Notes: a model not told the origin generated them from the sequence alone. DNA of 64,000 nucleotides from an uncultured Gemmatimonadota bacterium (GCA_903882745.1 CAIRYG010000005.1:186001-250000); one strand, 5' to 3'; shown: positions 27,379 through 36,222, numbered from the stretch's first letter. Made by a program: numbers and translations.

Positions 27379-28083
27379 GTGCCGCTGAATGTCCTCTTGG
27401 CCGATGACGATCCGACGATGCGCGTGCTGCTGTCGCACGTCATCGCGCGGGCCGGGCACACCGTCAGCGCGATGGCCGCTGATGGTGAGGCTGCATGGCA
27501 GGCCTATGTCGCCGCGCCGGTTCCCATGGTCATTCTCGACTGGGAGATGCCGCGTCTCGACGGATTAGCGCTCTGCCGTCGGATCCGCGCTTCGGCGCAT
27601 GGCGACGTGCCCTTCATCCTGATTGTGACGGCGCGTGACAGCTCCGAGGACCTCACCGAGGTGCTCGATGCGGGGGCGGACGACTATATGTCCAAGCCCG
27701 TCACCCCGAACCGGCTGCAGGCGCGGCTCCGTATTGCGGAGCGCCAGATCGAGGTGGCGGCCGCGCGCCGGACGGCCGAGGAAGAGTTGCGGAAGGCGCG
27801 CTATCTGGCCGGGATCGGCGAAACGTCGTTGGCGCTCCAGCATGAGATCAACAATCCGCTGGCCGCGCTGCTCTCGCACACCGCGTTGATTGAGCAGAAC
27901 ATGCTCACGGCGCCGGAAACCCGAGATGCGCTGGTCACGATTGCCGAGCAGGCACGGCGGATTGCGGAGGTCGTGAAGCGGCTGCGACAGATCCAGAATC
28001 CGCGCAGCGTGGAGTACCTCGGGAGTGCGCGCATGATTGATATCAACCCGAACACGCCGCCAACTCCAGAGCAGACGTCATGA
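27379..28083 (+). CDS. Response-regulator receiver domain fused to a HisKA-type DHp helix pair, no ATPase domain
   Basis: The protein is about 234 residues. Residues 1-120 are a REC domain: acidic pocket LLADDDPTM, phospho-acceptor Asp in VILDWEMPRLDG, Thr in IVTARD and Lys in MSKPV. Residues ~150-210 are a histidine-kinase dimerisation helix with the H-box HEINNPLA. The protein then ends: no N, G1 or G2 boxes of a HATPase domain appear before the stop. It may therefore act as a phosphotransfer or scaffold protein. The start is uncertain (GTG 27379 chosen; TTG 27340 or earlier GTG possible). The stop overlaps the start of endonuclease IV (ATGA). Confidence 0.8.
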   Translation: MPLNVLLADDDPTMRVLLSHVIARAGHTVSAMAADGEAAWQAYVAAPVPMVILDWEMPRLDGLALCRRIRASAHGDVPFILIVTARDSSEDLTEVLDAGADDYMSKPVTPNRLQARLRIAERQIEVAAARRTAEEELRKARYLAGIGETSLALQHEINNPLAALLSHTALIEQNMLTAPETRDALVTIAEQARRIAEVVKRLRQIQNPRSVEYLGSARMIDINPNTPPTPEQTS

Positions 28084-28997
28084 CGCCATCGACGAGCCTC
28101 CGTTTCCTTGGCGTGCACCCGAGTGATGCCGGTGGGATCGTGCGCGCCGTGCAGCGTGCCGGGAGCGCCGGCGCGCGGGCGATGCAGCTCTTTACGGCGC
28201 CGCCGACGTATTACAACGAGAAGGTCACGATCAAGCCCGATCGGGCCGCGGCCTTCCGGGTGGCGCTCGACGCGGCCGGGATTCAGCCGCGGCACGTGCT
28301 GGTGCACGGGGCGTATGTGCTGAACACCGCGTCGCCCGAGGAGGTGAAGGCGACGCGTGCGGCGAGTGGGCTGGCCAAGGAACTCGAGCGCAGCACAGCG
28401 CTCGGCGTCGGTGGGTTTTGTTTTCATCCCGGCTCTGCGGGCGATGGTGATCCGGATGTCGCCTGCGATCAAGTTGGCGACGCGATTACCCGTGCACTCG
28501 AGCTCGTGCCCGAGACTGCGAGTGGCACGCGACTGCTGATTGAGAACACCGCGGGGGCCGGCCGCACGATGGGTCGTTCGGCCGCGGAGATCGCGCGGAT
28601 GCTCGCGCGCGTGCCCGCAGAACTGCGGCATCGCACCGGCTACGGGCTGGATACGTGCCACCTCTTTGCGAGCGGTCACGACATCGCGAGTTCCGCCGCG
28701 GCGCAGCGGGAGGTGCTGGAATCGTTCGTCGCGACGATCGGCGAGCGTCCCGCGTTCTTGCATCTGAACGACAGCCAGCATCCGTTCGGATCGAACAAGG
28801 ATCGCCACGCACTGATCGGCGAGGGCGCCATTGGTGTGGCGTGCTTCGGGTGGTTGCTCGCGGACCCGTTTTCAGAGGGGATTCCGCTCATTCTCGAGAC
28901 GCCGTCCGAGCTCGCAGAGGTCGCAGAAGAGGACGTATCTGCGGACCCCGCGGACGTCCGAATGCTCCGTTTATTGGAGTCGCTCGAGGCGCGCTAG
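28080..28997 (+). CDS. nfo: Deoxyribonuclease IV (AP endonuclease, Nfo family)
   Basis: The 305-residue TIM-barrel AP endonuclease carries the trinuclear zinc ligands of endonuclease IV: His in LVHGAY and FHPGS, Glu in LIENTAGAG, Asp/His in GLDTCHLFASGHD, His/Asp in FLHLNDS, DRH, and Glu in ILETPSE. It nicks 5' to abasic sites in base-excision repair in the cytoplasm. It is translationally coupled to the REC-DHp gene by an ATGA overlap, an unexpected partner. Confidence 0.93.
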   Translation: MTPSTSLRFLGVHPSDAGGIVRAVQRAGSAGARAMQLFTAPPTYYNEKVTIKPDRAAAFRVALDAAGIQPRHVLVHGAYVLNTASPEEVKATRAASGLAKELERSTALGVGGFCFHPGSAGDGDPDVACDQVGDAITRALELVPETASGTRLLIENTAGAGRTMGRSAAEIARMLARVPAELRHRTGYGLDTCHLFASGHDIASSAAAQREVLESFVATIGERPAFLHLNDSQHPFGSNKDRHALIGEGAIGVACFGWLLADPFSEGIPLILETPSELAEVAEEDVSADPADVRMLRLLESLEAR

Positions 28998-29152
28998 AGG
29001 GGGATTTCGGCGATTTTTGCGATTCCCAGAGAGGCGGTCGAGAGAAACTGCCTATTGCGCTCTCTGGTGGAGCAATTACTTTCGAGGTGTTGGAGCGTGT
29101 GGTAACTGAATCGCACGCGTTGCATCACTTCATCCTTTCGAGGAGATTCTCG

Positions 29153-29488
29153 ATGGCCGCCAAGAAGAAGGCTGCAAAGAAGGTCGCGAAGAAGGCCGTG
29201 AAGAAAGTCGCGAAGAAGGTCGTGAAGAAGGCTGCGAAGCGCACGCCGAACGCTGCCTTCATGAAGCCGGTCACCCCGGACGCCGCACTTGCGCAGATCG
29301 TGGGCTCGAACCCGCTGCCGCGCACCGAGCTCACCAAGAAGCTCTGGGCGTACATCAAGAAGAACGGCTGCCAGGACCAGAAGAACAAGCGCATGATCAA
29401 CCCGGACGAGAAGCTCAAGGCAGTGCTCGGCGGGCGTCAGATCAACATGTTCAAGATGACGGCCGAAGTTTCCAAGCACGTCAAGTAA
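29153..29488 (+). CDS. SWIB/MDM2-domain protein with histone-H1-like lysine-rich tail
   Basis: This is a 111-residue basic protein. Residues 1-32 are a repetitive AAKK/VKK tail similar to histone H1 tails. Residues ~35-111 form a SWIB/MDM2 domain (LPRTELTKKLWAYIKKNGCQD, MINPDEKLKAVLG, MFKMTAEVSKHVK). In eukaryotes the domain belongs to chromatin remodellers; stand-alone bacterial versions are known in Chlamydiae and a few phyla. The basic tail suggests nucleic-acid binding, so a nucleoid role is plausible but unproven. ATG 29153 is preceded by AGGAG at ideal spacing. A terminator follows at 29513. Confidence 0.92.
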   Translation: MAAKKKAAKKVAKKAVKKVAKKVVKKAAKRTPNAAFMKPVTPDAALAQIVGSNPLPRTELTKKLWAYIKKNGCQDQKNKRMINPDEKLKAVLGGRQINMFKMTAEVSKHVK

Positions 29489-29512
29489 GCCGACCGGTTC
29501 CTCGGTCGTACG

Positions 29513-29544
29513 AGCGGGGCGCATCCTTCGGGGTGCGCCCCGCT
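29513..29544 (+). terminator. Hairpin terminator after the SWIB gene
   Basis: An 11-base perfect stem (AGCGGGGCGCA / TGCGCCCCGCT) with a 10-base loop lies 25 bases after the SWIB stop. There is little U-tract. Confidence 0.75.
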
Positions 29545-29677
29545 TGCCTCTGGTTCGTGGGCGTGGAACCTTTTCCCACAGCGTTCCGTAGGGCAGATTC
29601 CGTGGGCGTGGCATCGCGCGCGCCATTGGCGTCGCACGGGTCGCGAGCGCTCCCTCCCTCCGCCATTCACACTCGTC

Positions 29678-30469
29678 GTGGCCAAAAAAGCACCTGCAAA
29701 GAAGGGAACCGTCGCTGCCGCGCGCAGCGGAAAGAGCGGAAGCTCCGGAAACTTCGGCCGTACCCTCTGGGAGAACGTCAAGTCGCTCGCCGGGACCGTG
29801 GCGCTGTTCCTGATACTGCGCACCTTCTTCGTCGAGGCGTATCGGATTCCGTCGGGATCCATGATTCCGACGATGCTCGTGGGCGACTGGCTGTTCGTGA
29901 ATAAGCTGCGCTTTGGGCCGAACATTCCCTTCACGAACGTCAATCTGCCGGGCTATGCGGAGCCGTTGCGCGGTGACGTGGTGGTGTTCGTGTCGCCGTA
30001 TCAGGCCGACAATGGTGACGAGCCGACGCCGATTCTCGTGAAGCGACTGATTGGCATGCCCGGCGACACGATTTACGGTCGCGAAGGGGTGGTGTACATC
30101 AACGGGCAGGCCCAGCGTCAGGGATTCGCGTCGGCGGATCAGACGCCGGGTGACGGCGCGATGGTGGTGCCAAACTTCGATTGGCAGAAGCCGCTGGGAC
30201 TCAAGAACACCCGATTCGGATCAGCGCCCGAGCAGCCCTCGGTCGATACGTGGGGGCCGCTGGTGGTGCCACCCGCACATTTCTGGATGATGGGTGACAA
30301 CCGCTACGACTCCAAGGACAGCCGCTTCTGGGGCTTTGTGCCACGCGGGAATGTGCGCGGTCGTCCGCTCTTCGTGTACTACTCGTATGTGCCGCAGGAG
30401 TCGAGCGATCGACCCGTGTCGTTTATTACCGACATTCGCTGGGGTCGTCTCGGCCACATGATTCGCTAG
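29678..30469 (+). CDS. lepB: Signal peptidase I
   Basis: The 263-residue protein has a lysine-rich cytoplasmic leader, one N-terminal membrane anchor (LAGTVALFLILRTFF) and the S26 boxes: catalytic Ser in RIPSGSMIPT, catalytic Lys in LVKRLIGMPGD, and MMGDNRYDSKDSR. It removes signal peptides of exported proteins on the periplasmic face. The start is GTG 29678 without a Shine-Dalgarno. A long insertion between the Lys and GDNR boxes is tolerated in the family. The following RidA-like gene begins 23 bases downstream. Confidence 0.95.
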   Translation: MAKKAPAKKGTVAAARSGKSGSSGNFGRTLWENVKSLAGTVALFLILRTFFVEAYRIPSGSMIPTMLVGDWLFVNKLRFGPNIPFTNVNLPGYAEPLRGDVVVFVSPYQADNGDEPTPILVKRLIGMPGDTIYGREGVVYINGQAQRQGFASADQTPGDGAMVVPNFDWQKPLGLKNTRFGSAPEQPSVDTWGPLVVPPAHFWMMGDNRYDSKDSRFWGFVPRGNVRGRPLFVYYSYVPQESSDRPVSFITDIRWGRLGHMIR

Positions 30470-30492
30470 TTCTCCCCACTCGGAGCAGCCAC

Positions 30493-30954
30493 ATGACGCG
30501 TTCCCTCGTACTGTTCGCCCTCCTGCTGTGTGCGGTACCCGGTGCCGCCTCGGCACAGAACGGCGCTGCGTCCGCGCCCGAGTTTCTGCAGCCCTACGGT
30601 CCTACGACACGTCCGTTCTCCCCCGCCGTGCGCGTGGGCAACATGCTGTATCTCGCGGGTCAGGTTGGGACAGGCCCAAGCGCTGCGGGGAGCGTGGTGC
30701 CGGGCGGGATTGCCGCCGAGACCAAGCAGGTGATGTTGAACATCAAGGACGTGCTCGAGAAGTCGGGGAGCGATATGGAGCATGTGGTGAAGTGCACCGT
30801 GTTCATGGCCGACATGAAGGAGTGGGACGCGATGAACGAGGTGTACCGGACCTTCTTCTCCAATGGGAAGTTTCCGGCGCGCAGCGCGTTCGGCACCAGC
30901 GGGCTGGCGTTGAATGCGCGGCTTGAGATTGAGTGCATGGCGACGGTGAAGTGA
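30493..30954 (+). CDS. RidA/YjgF-family protein with a signal peptide
   Basis: The 153-residue protein carries a clear signal peptide (LVLFALLLCAVPGAASAQ) followed by a full RidA fold: FSPAVRVGNMLYLAGQVG, TKQVMLNIKDVLEKSG, VVKCTVFMADMKEWDAMNEVY and PARSAFGTSGLALNARLEIEC. Canonical RidA deaminates reactive imines in the cytoplasm. Export is unusual, and the substrate-binding Arg region (PAR) is kept while the usual LP of the LPxxAxVEI segment is changed. It may hydrolyse small enamine/imine metabolites in the periplasm or bind other ligands. Its stop overlaps possible starts of the esterase gene. Confidence 0.85.
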   Translation: MTRSLVLFALLLCAVPGAASAQNGAASAPEFLQPYGPTTRPFSPAVRVGNMLYLAGQVGTGPSAAGSVVPGGIAAETKQVMLNIKDVLEKSGSDMEHVVKCTVFMADMKEWDAMNEVYRTFFSNGKFPARSAFGTSGLALNARLEIECMATVK

Positions 30955-30959
30955 GGACT

Positions 30960-31967
30960 GTGCGCGTGCGTCGGCTCATCCAGTGTGCGCTCCTGGTGGG
31001 AGGGGCACTGCTCACCGCCGTGCGCGCGGGCGCGCAGAGCCCCTCAGCGACGGTGCCCCATGGTCGGGTTCTCACGGACACCCTCTGGTCGCAGGCGCTC
31101 GGCGGCAAAAAGTCGGTGGTGGTCTATCTCCCGCCCTCGTACGACACACAGCAGAGCCGCCGCTATCCGGTGGCCTATTATCTGCACGGTGTCAGTGGCG
31201 ACGAGACGAACTGGACGAACCTTGGGCGCATCCAGCATGCCATGGATTCGCTCGTGGCCGCGGGCGCACCCGAGATGATTCTGGTGATGCCCGACGGCGA
31301 CGACAGCTGGTACGCGACCTGGAACGTCCTGATCACCTTCGACCAGTGCAAGGCGGCGAAGTACTCGAAGGAGGATCCGAGCACCTTCTGCGTGCCGTGG
31401 GGCCACTACGACGACTATATCGCCCACGATCTCGTGCAGTGGAGCGACGCCACATTCCGCACGAAGGCGGACCGCGCGCACCGCGGGATTGCCGGGCTGT
31501 CCATGGGCGGATACGGCGCGTTCGTACTCGCGCTGGGGTATCCCACCGTCTTCGCCGCCGCCGCGTCTCACTCGGGCGTGCTGTCGCCGCTGTACACCGG
31601 TGCGCATCCGTTCCGCGCGCCACCGCGCTACGCGAGCGGCGCGGAACCTTTCGGTGAACTTGCGTGGGCCAAGAACTTCGCCACCGTGCCCAAGGTCTTT
31701 GGTCGCGACAGCACCGGTTGGTGGCCGCGGGATCCGGCCCGCCGTCTGCAACGTCTCGTTGCAGCCAAGGGGCCGCTGCCGACGCTCTTTGCGGACGTGG
31801 GGGTCGATGATCCCTATGCGGATCAGTCCCGCGCGTTCCGGTGGGAAGCCGAGCGCTCCGGCGTAACGGTGCAATACCACGAGTGGCCCGGCACGCACGA
31901 TTGGCCCTACTGGCGCGCGCATGTGGGGGAGAGCCTCCGCTTCCTCGCTGGAGTGATCGCGAAGTGA
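30960..31967 (+). CDS. Secreted esterase, esterase D/Ag85-like alpha/beta hydrolase
   Basis: The protein is about 335 residues with a signal peptide (CALLVGGALLTAVRAGAQ). It has the putative-esterase fold: YLPPSYDTQQSRRYPVAYYLHG, nucleophile elbow GLSMGGYGA (GxSxG), acid Asp in VGVDDPYADQ and His in WPGTHDWPYW. Relatives include feruloyl esterases and S-formylglutathione hydrolases, and the substrate is not known. The start is uncertain between GTG codons at 30951, 30960 and 30966 next to a GTGAGG stretch. The stop forms a GTGA overlap with the following membrane-protein gene. Confidence 0.87.
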   Translation: MRVRRLIQCALLVGGALLTAVRAGAQSPSATVPHGRVLTDTLWSQALGGKKSVVVYLPPSYDTQQSRRYPVAYYLHGVSGDETNWTNLGRIQHAMDSLVAAGAPEMILVMPDGDDSWYATWNVLITFDQCKAAKYSKEDPSTFCVPWGHYDDYIAHDLVQWSDATFRTKADRAHRGIAGLSMGGYGAFVLALGYPTVFAAAASHSGVLSPLYTGAHPFRAPPRYASGAEPFGELAWAKNFATVPKVFGRDSTGWWPRDPARRLQRLVAAKGPLPTLFADVGVDDPYADQSRAFRWEAERSGVTVQYHEWPGTHDWPYWRAHVGESLRFLAGVIAK

Positions 31968-32515
31968 CGGAGTTCTTTCCGCGGCGCAGCATTGCCTGGA
32001 AGCTGGAGGATCCGGCGGCACTGCGTCGCCTCTCCCTCTCGCTCCCGCAGATGGCGCTTGTTACCGGACTCGTGCTCCGGCTGTGGCGCTCGTACACCTT
32101 CACGCACGGTGCGCCCGAGAGCGCCCTCTGGGTGGGCGGCACCTTTCTCGTCGGCATGACCTTTCTGTTGCTGATGCTCACCTTGCACATCGGGAACTAC
32201 ACGCTGCGCAACTGGCTCTGGCGCGCGCCGCTCTTTGCAGTGCTCGAGTCTGGCACCGAGATCGTGGTGAGCCTCGCTCTCACAACGCTGGGCCTCGAAC
32301 CGCTCGGCGCACAGATGGCAGAACTCACCGATTGGCTCCCGACCGCCACGCGCGTGCTGGTGGTGCGCGTGGGGGGCATTCTACTCTTCACGCTCGTGCT
32401 GGCCGTTGTGGTGAGTATTGTGCGGCGCCTGCTCTTGGTGAACGAAGGGCGCACGTCGACTGCCGTGCGCATCAGCCGTGCCTCGATCGAACAGCCGGCT
32501 GCGAAAGAGCCCTAA
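31964..32515 (+). CDS. Hypothetical membrane protein, about four TM segments
   Basis: The 183-residue protein starts at a GTG overlapping the esterase stop (GTGA). Hydrophobic segments include FLVGMTFLLLMLTLHIG and VVRVGGILLFTLVLAVVVSI. No family was recognised. The tight overlap suggests co-expression with the secreted esterase. Confidence 0.65.
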   Translation: MTEFFPRRSIAWKLEDPAALRRLSLSLPQMALVTGLVLRLWRSYTFTHGAPESALWVGGTFLVGMTFLLLMLTLHIGNYTLRNWLWRAPLFAVLESGTEIVVSLALTTLGLEPLGAQMAELTDWLPTATRVLVVRVGGILLFTLVLAVVVSIVRRLLLVNEGRTSTAVRISRASIEQPAAKEP

Positions 32516-32550
32516 GCACGAACTCAAAGCACGAACTCAAAGCACGAACT
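32514..32550 (+). repeat. 13-base tandem repeat between two genes
   Basis: AAGCACGAACTCA occurs twice in full (32514-32526, 32527-32539) with a third 11-base partial copy. It starts at the stop of the preceding gene and lies about 50 bases before the M24 start. Because the unit is not a multiple of three it is noncoding spacer; copy change would alter spacing only. Confidence 0.9.
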
Positions 32551-32601
32551 GTGAGCGCGACGCTCACCGCATTCCCTTCACTGGTCCGTTTGAGGATTTC
32601 C

Positions 32602-33999
32602 ATGAACATCTCCACGCGTTGGTTGGCTGCGGTGTTGCTGGTGCCGTCGATCGCTGCGGCGCAGGGCGCGTCTGTGCGAGTTGCCGAGCGCCCCTTTGGC
32701 ACCCTGCGCGAGCAGGCGGCCATGCAGCAGCAGTGGCTGCAGAAGCGGCTCGACACCTTTCTCCCGGCGCTGATGCGCAAGCACGGCGTGGACCTGTGGG
32801 TCGTGCCGATGCGCGAATACAACGAGGACCCCGTGTTCTCGGCGATTGTCGCGCCGGAGACCTTTTCGGCGCGCCGACGCACGATCTACGTGTTCTTCGA
32901 CCGGTGCGCGGCGAGCGGGGAAGCGCCGGCCGCGCGCTGCGTGGAGCGCATTGCCTTGGGTGGCACCTCACAGGGCGGGGTGTTCACCGCGCGACGCTCG
33001 ACCAAGGCCGTTGCGTCGGGCGCGGTGGGTGGTGGCCAGGCGGAGCTGTGGGGCGATGAGCAGTGGAACGCGCTCAAGCAGGTGATTGAGGAGCGGAACC
33101 CGAAGGTGATTGGCATCGACCGCTCGCGGACCTTTGCCTTCACCGATGGACTCTCGAGCGGTGAACTGGACGGCATGACCGCTGCACTCGGCGCTGCATG
33201 GGCCGCGAAGTTTAAAGACGCTGAGGCGCTCCCACTGGCCCTGATTGCCAGCCGACTGCCTGAAGAGGAGGCGTTCTACGCCAAGATGCAGGCGCTGGTG
33301 TGGGCGATGACGCAAGAGATGTTCTCGTCGCGCGTGATTACGCCGGGGAAGACGCGCACGAGCGATCTCGTGTGGTGGTGGCGTCAGCGCGTGAACGACC
33401 AGGGGCTTGGGACCTGGTTTCAGCCCAGTATTGAAGTGCAGCGAAAAGGGGTGACGAGCGAATCGTTGGGCGAGGACCCCATTATTCAGCGCGGCGATGT
33501 GTTGCACTGCGATGTGGGCATTACCGCGGCGCGCCTGAACACCGATACCCAGCACATGGCGTACGTGTTGCTCCCTGGGGAGACCGACGCACCGGCGGGG
33601 CTCAAGAAGGCGCTCGCGAACGCCAACGGCATGCAGGATCTTGCGATGCAGGAGATCAAGCCAGGGCGAACGGGGAACGAGATTCTTCGGTCGATGCTTC
33701 AGCTAGCGCGCGCGCGTGGGCTTGATGGCACGATGTACTCGCACCCCATTGGCCTGCACGGGCATGGTGCCGGGCCATTGATTGGGCTGTGGGACTATCA
33801 GGATGGCGTTCCTGGCCGTGGCGACGCGGTGGTCATCCCGAGCATGTGGTACTCGATTGAACTGCAGGCGACGACCCCGGTGCCGGAATGGGGTGGTCAG
33901 CCGGTACGCATGGCGCAGGAAGAGGACATGGTGATGGGCGTCGACGGGAAGCCGCGCTGGGCCATCCGTCGGCAGGACCGGTTGTTCTTGGTCAAGTGA
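32602..33999 (+). CDS. Secreted M24 family metallopeptidase (Xaa-Pro aminopeptidase-like)
   Basis: The 465-residue protein has a signal peptide (RWLAAVLLVPSIAAAQ), a creatinase/prolidase N-terminal domain and a pita-bread domain with the five ligand positions. They are two Asp in HCDVGITAARLNTD (12 apart), His in LHGHGAG, Glu in YSIELQ and Glu in QEED. It is predicted to remove N-terminal residues before proline, or a related dipeptide, outside the cytoplasm. ATG 32602 is preceded by GAGG at seven bases. The larger upstream frame only shadows the neighbouring gene. Confidence 0.9.
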   Translation: MNISTRWLAAVLLVPSIAAAQGASVRVAERPFGTLREQAAMQQQWLQKRLDTFLPALMRKHGVDLWVVPMREYNEDPVFSAIVAPETFSARRRTIYVFFDRCAASGEAPAARCVERIALGGTSQGGVFTARRSTKAVASGAVGGGQAELWGDEQWNALKQVIEERNPKVIGIDRSRTFAFTDGLSSGELDGMTAALGAAWAAKFKDAEALPLALIASRLPEEEAFYAKMQALVWAMTQEMFSSRVITPGKTRTSDLVWWWRQRVNDQGLGTWFQPSIEVQRKGVTSESLGEDPIIQRGDVLHCDVGITAARLNTDTQHMAYVLLPGETDAPAGLKKALANANGMQDLAMQEIKPGRTGNEILRSMLQLARARGLDGTMYSHPIGLHGHGAGPLIGLWDYQDGVPGRGDAVVIPSMWYSIELQATTPVPEWGGQPVRMAQEEDMVMGVDGKPRWAIRRQDRLFLVK

Positions 34000-34019
34000 A
34001 TCGCGACGGAGACGAACGC

Positions 34020-34376
34020 ATGGGAAAGGGTGACAAGCAACTGCTCGTGGTCGGCGACCGCGTGCTGATCAAGGTCGAAGAAGGGGACGAGCGGTCGAAG
34101 GTCGGCCTGTATCTTCCCGCGACGGCGGTGGACAATCAGGCCGTCCAAGGCGGGACGGTCGTGGCGACCGGACCGGGGACGCCACTCACCGCGGTCGAGG
34201 AGCACTTTGACGAACCGTGGCGCATCTCGGGGAGCAAGGATACCCGTTATGTTCCCATGCAGGCGCGCGTGGGCGACTACGCGCTGTTCTTCCGCAAAGC
34301 GGCTGTCGAGATCACGTTCGAGACTGAGCGTTTTCTGGTGGTACCGCAGGCCGCGATTTTGACGTTAGCCCGTTGA
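34020..34376 (+). CDS. GroES-like co-chaperonin (Cpn10 family)
   Basis: The 118-residue protein starts at ATG 34020 after GGAG. It shows the Cpn10 beginning LLVVGDRVLIKVEEGDERSKVGLYLP, where the mobile GroEL-binding loop would be, and GGTVVATGPG, the conserved beta-barrel strand. It departs from canonical GroES (usually 95-100 residues) by an insertion VEEHFDEPWRISG and a divergent C-terminus. No groEL is adjacent, so this is probably an accessory paralogue. Confidence 0.8.
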   Translation: MGKGDKQLLVVGDRVLIKVEEGDERSKVGLYLPATAVDNQAVQGGTVVATGPGTPLTAVEEHFDEPWRISGSKDTRYVPMQARVGDYALFFRKAAVEITFETERFLVVPQAAILTLAR

Positions 34377-34395
34377 TCCCAAGGAGCGAGACCCG

Positions 34396-34833
34396 ATGAT
34401 GTACGACGAACGGATGGTCACCCCGATGCGGCAGGAACTGACGCGCCTTGGCGTGGAAGAGTTGCGCACGGCGGCTGACGTGGATGCGAAGCTCAAGGAG
34501 CAGAAGGGCACTGCCCTCGTGGTGGTGAACTCGGTGTGCGGCTGCGCCGCGCGGAATGCGCGTCCGGCCATTGCCTTTGCCATGCAACACGCCGCCACGC
34601 CGGACCACGCCTACACCGTTTTCGCTGGCCAGGATGCGGACGCGACGCGTCAGGCCCGCGGCTATTTCGCGGGGTACGCGCCGAGCTCGCCGCAGATTGG
34701 CATGTTCAAGGACGGCAAGGTGGTGTTCATGCTTGAGCGCTGGCAGATCGAGGGGCGGACGGCCCAGGAGATCGCCGTGGATTTGGTGGGAGCGTTCGAC
34801 AAGTACTGCGCCGCCGAGGGCACTGCAGCCTAG
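34396..34833 (+). CDS. Bacilliredoxin, BrxA/BrxB (YphP/YqiW) family
   Basis: The 145-residue thioredoxin-fold protein contains the family's CGC redox motif (NSVCGCAARNARPA). Related bacilliredoxins remove bacillithiol from S-bacillithiolated proteins; whether this organism makes bacillithiol is not shown here. A GGAG Shine-Dalgarno lies nine bases before ATG 34396. It follows the GroES-like gene by 19 bases, fitting a protein-repair theme, and a strong hairpin follows. Confidence 0.9.
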   Translation: MMYDERMVTPMRQELTRLGVEELRTAADVDAKLKEQKGTALVVVNSVCGCAARNARPAIAFAMQHAATPDHAYTVFAGQDADATRQARGYFAGYAPSSPQIGMFKDGKVVFMLERWQIEGRTAQEIAVDLVGAFDKYCAAEGTAA

Positions 34834-34881
34834 GTCGGAGTAGGTGTAGCTGTCCGGGCACCTGATTGACCCTCTACGGGG

Positions 34882-34911
34882 CCGCTGAGGCCCCTAGCGG
34901 GGCCTCAGCGG
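34882..34911. terminator. Bidirectional hairpin terminator
   Basis: A 13-base perfect stem (CCGCTGAGGCCCC / GGGGCCTCAGCGG) with a 4-base loop lies between the convergent bacilliredoxin and ABC permease genes. Confidence 0.85.
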
Positions 34912-34946
34912 TGAAGCCACGGCCCGTGGCGGCTAACGTGACAGGG

Positions 34947-36222
34947 TCAGTGGTAGCGAATCCAGCGCGCGAGTTCCTGCAGGCTGGGTCGCTTGCCAGT
35001 CATCAGGAGCCCCACCCGGTAGATGCGCGCCGAGGCCCAGATGGCTGCCGCGCACGCGAGGGCCACCCCCGCCAATGACAGCGCAATCTCGAGCGCTGGC
35101 ACCTGCGTGGCGCTCATGCGGAGCGGCATGATGACCGGGGCCGTGACGGGGATGAGGCTCACGACCTTGGCCAAGGTGCTGGTGGGCGCGAACATCACGG
35201 GCTGGGCAAACACCATCGCGGCCACCAGCATCATCGTGATTGGCGCGGCGGCCTGTCGCGCTTCCTGCTGATCGCCGGATATTGCCCCGACCGCCGCGAA
35301 CAGCGAGGCGTACAGCAGATAGCCGAGGACGAAGTACGCCACCAGTAGGAGCAACATCCCGATGCCGATCGGCGGGAGGGTGATCGAGACGACTGGGACG
35401 CCCAGCTTGGTCATCACGGCGGCGCGAAACTTCCAGACCAGCGCGGTGCTGCCAATCCACGCGATTTGCTGCGTGAGGCCGACGGCACCAACCCCCAGGA
35501 CCTTCCCGGCGAGCAGGGTGTCGGGGCCCACACTTGAGAGCACCACCTCGCTGACGCGCGACGTCTTCTCGTCGAGGACGCCGCTCATGATGTTCTGGCC
35601 GTAGAAAATGATCGAGAAGTAGAGCAGAAAGGCGATGGCAAAGCCGAACAGCGCGCTGGCCATGCCGGAGCCCCCGCGCCCTTTCTCGTCGATCTTCTCG
35701 ACCGACATGTTCACGCGCACATTGGACAGCGAGTCGACCCGCCGTGGGTCGATCCCGGCCTGCTCGAGGCGGGACTGGAGCAACGCCTGACGCACGGCGT
35801 TCTCAACGGCTTGGGTCTCGCCGAGTGCTGAGGCGTTGCTTCCCGCATAGCGTGCGCGCAGTCGCGTGAGGGTGGTGCTGTCGAGCACGAGATACCCTTG
35901 GTCCCTTTTCTGCATGACCGCGAGGGTTGCCGAGCTCTCCGCTTCACTGAGCGCGGCATTGGTGAGCGTGATGACGTGCGTGGCACTTCCGAGGGCTTGT
36001 TGCGAGACGGCCATCTTGGCGGCCACGCGCGCGCCGAGGCCTGTTCCGGTGGCGTCGAGGATGCGGAGGTTCCCAATCTTTGAATCGCGCACGGTGCGCG
36101 CTGAGATGTACCCCGGCACGATCATGATAGAGCCGAAGAAGAGCGGTCCAAAGATCGTGGCGATGATAAACCACTTGGTGCGCACGCGTTCGAGATACTC
36201 GCGTTTGATCACCACCCAGAGC

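Noticed and set aside
29041-29118. Possible promoter for the SWIB gene (TTGCGC/TTGGAG with AT-rich hexamers)
   Set aside because: Hexamers and spacing are too poor to call.
28655-29152. Extension of the SWIB frame through the end of endonuclease IV
   Set aside because: ATG 29153 has an excellent Shine-Dalgarno and begins the basic tail; the upstream part is an out-of-frame shadow of nfo.
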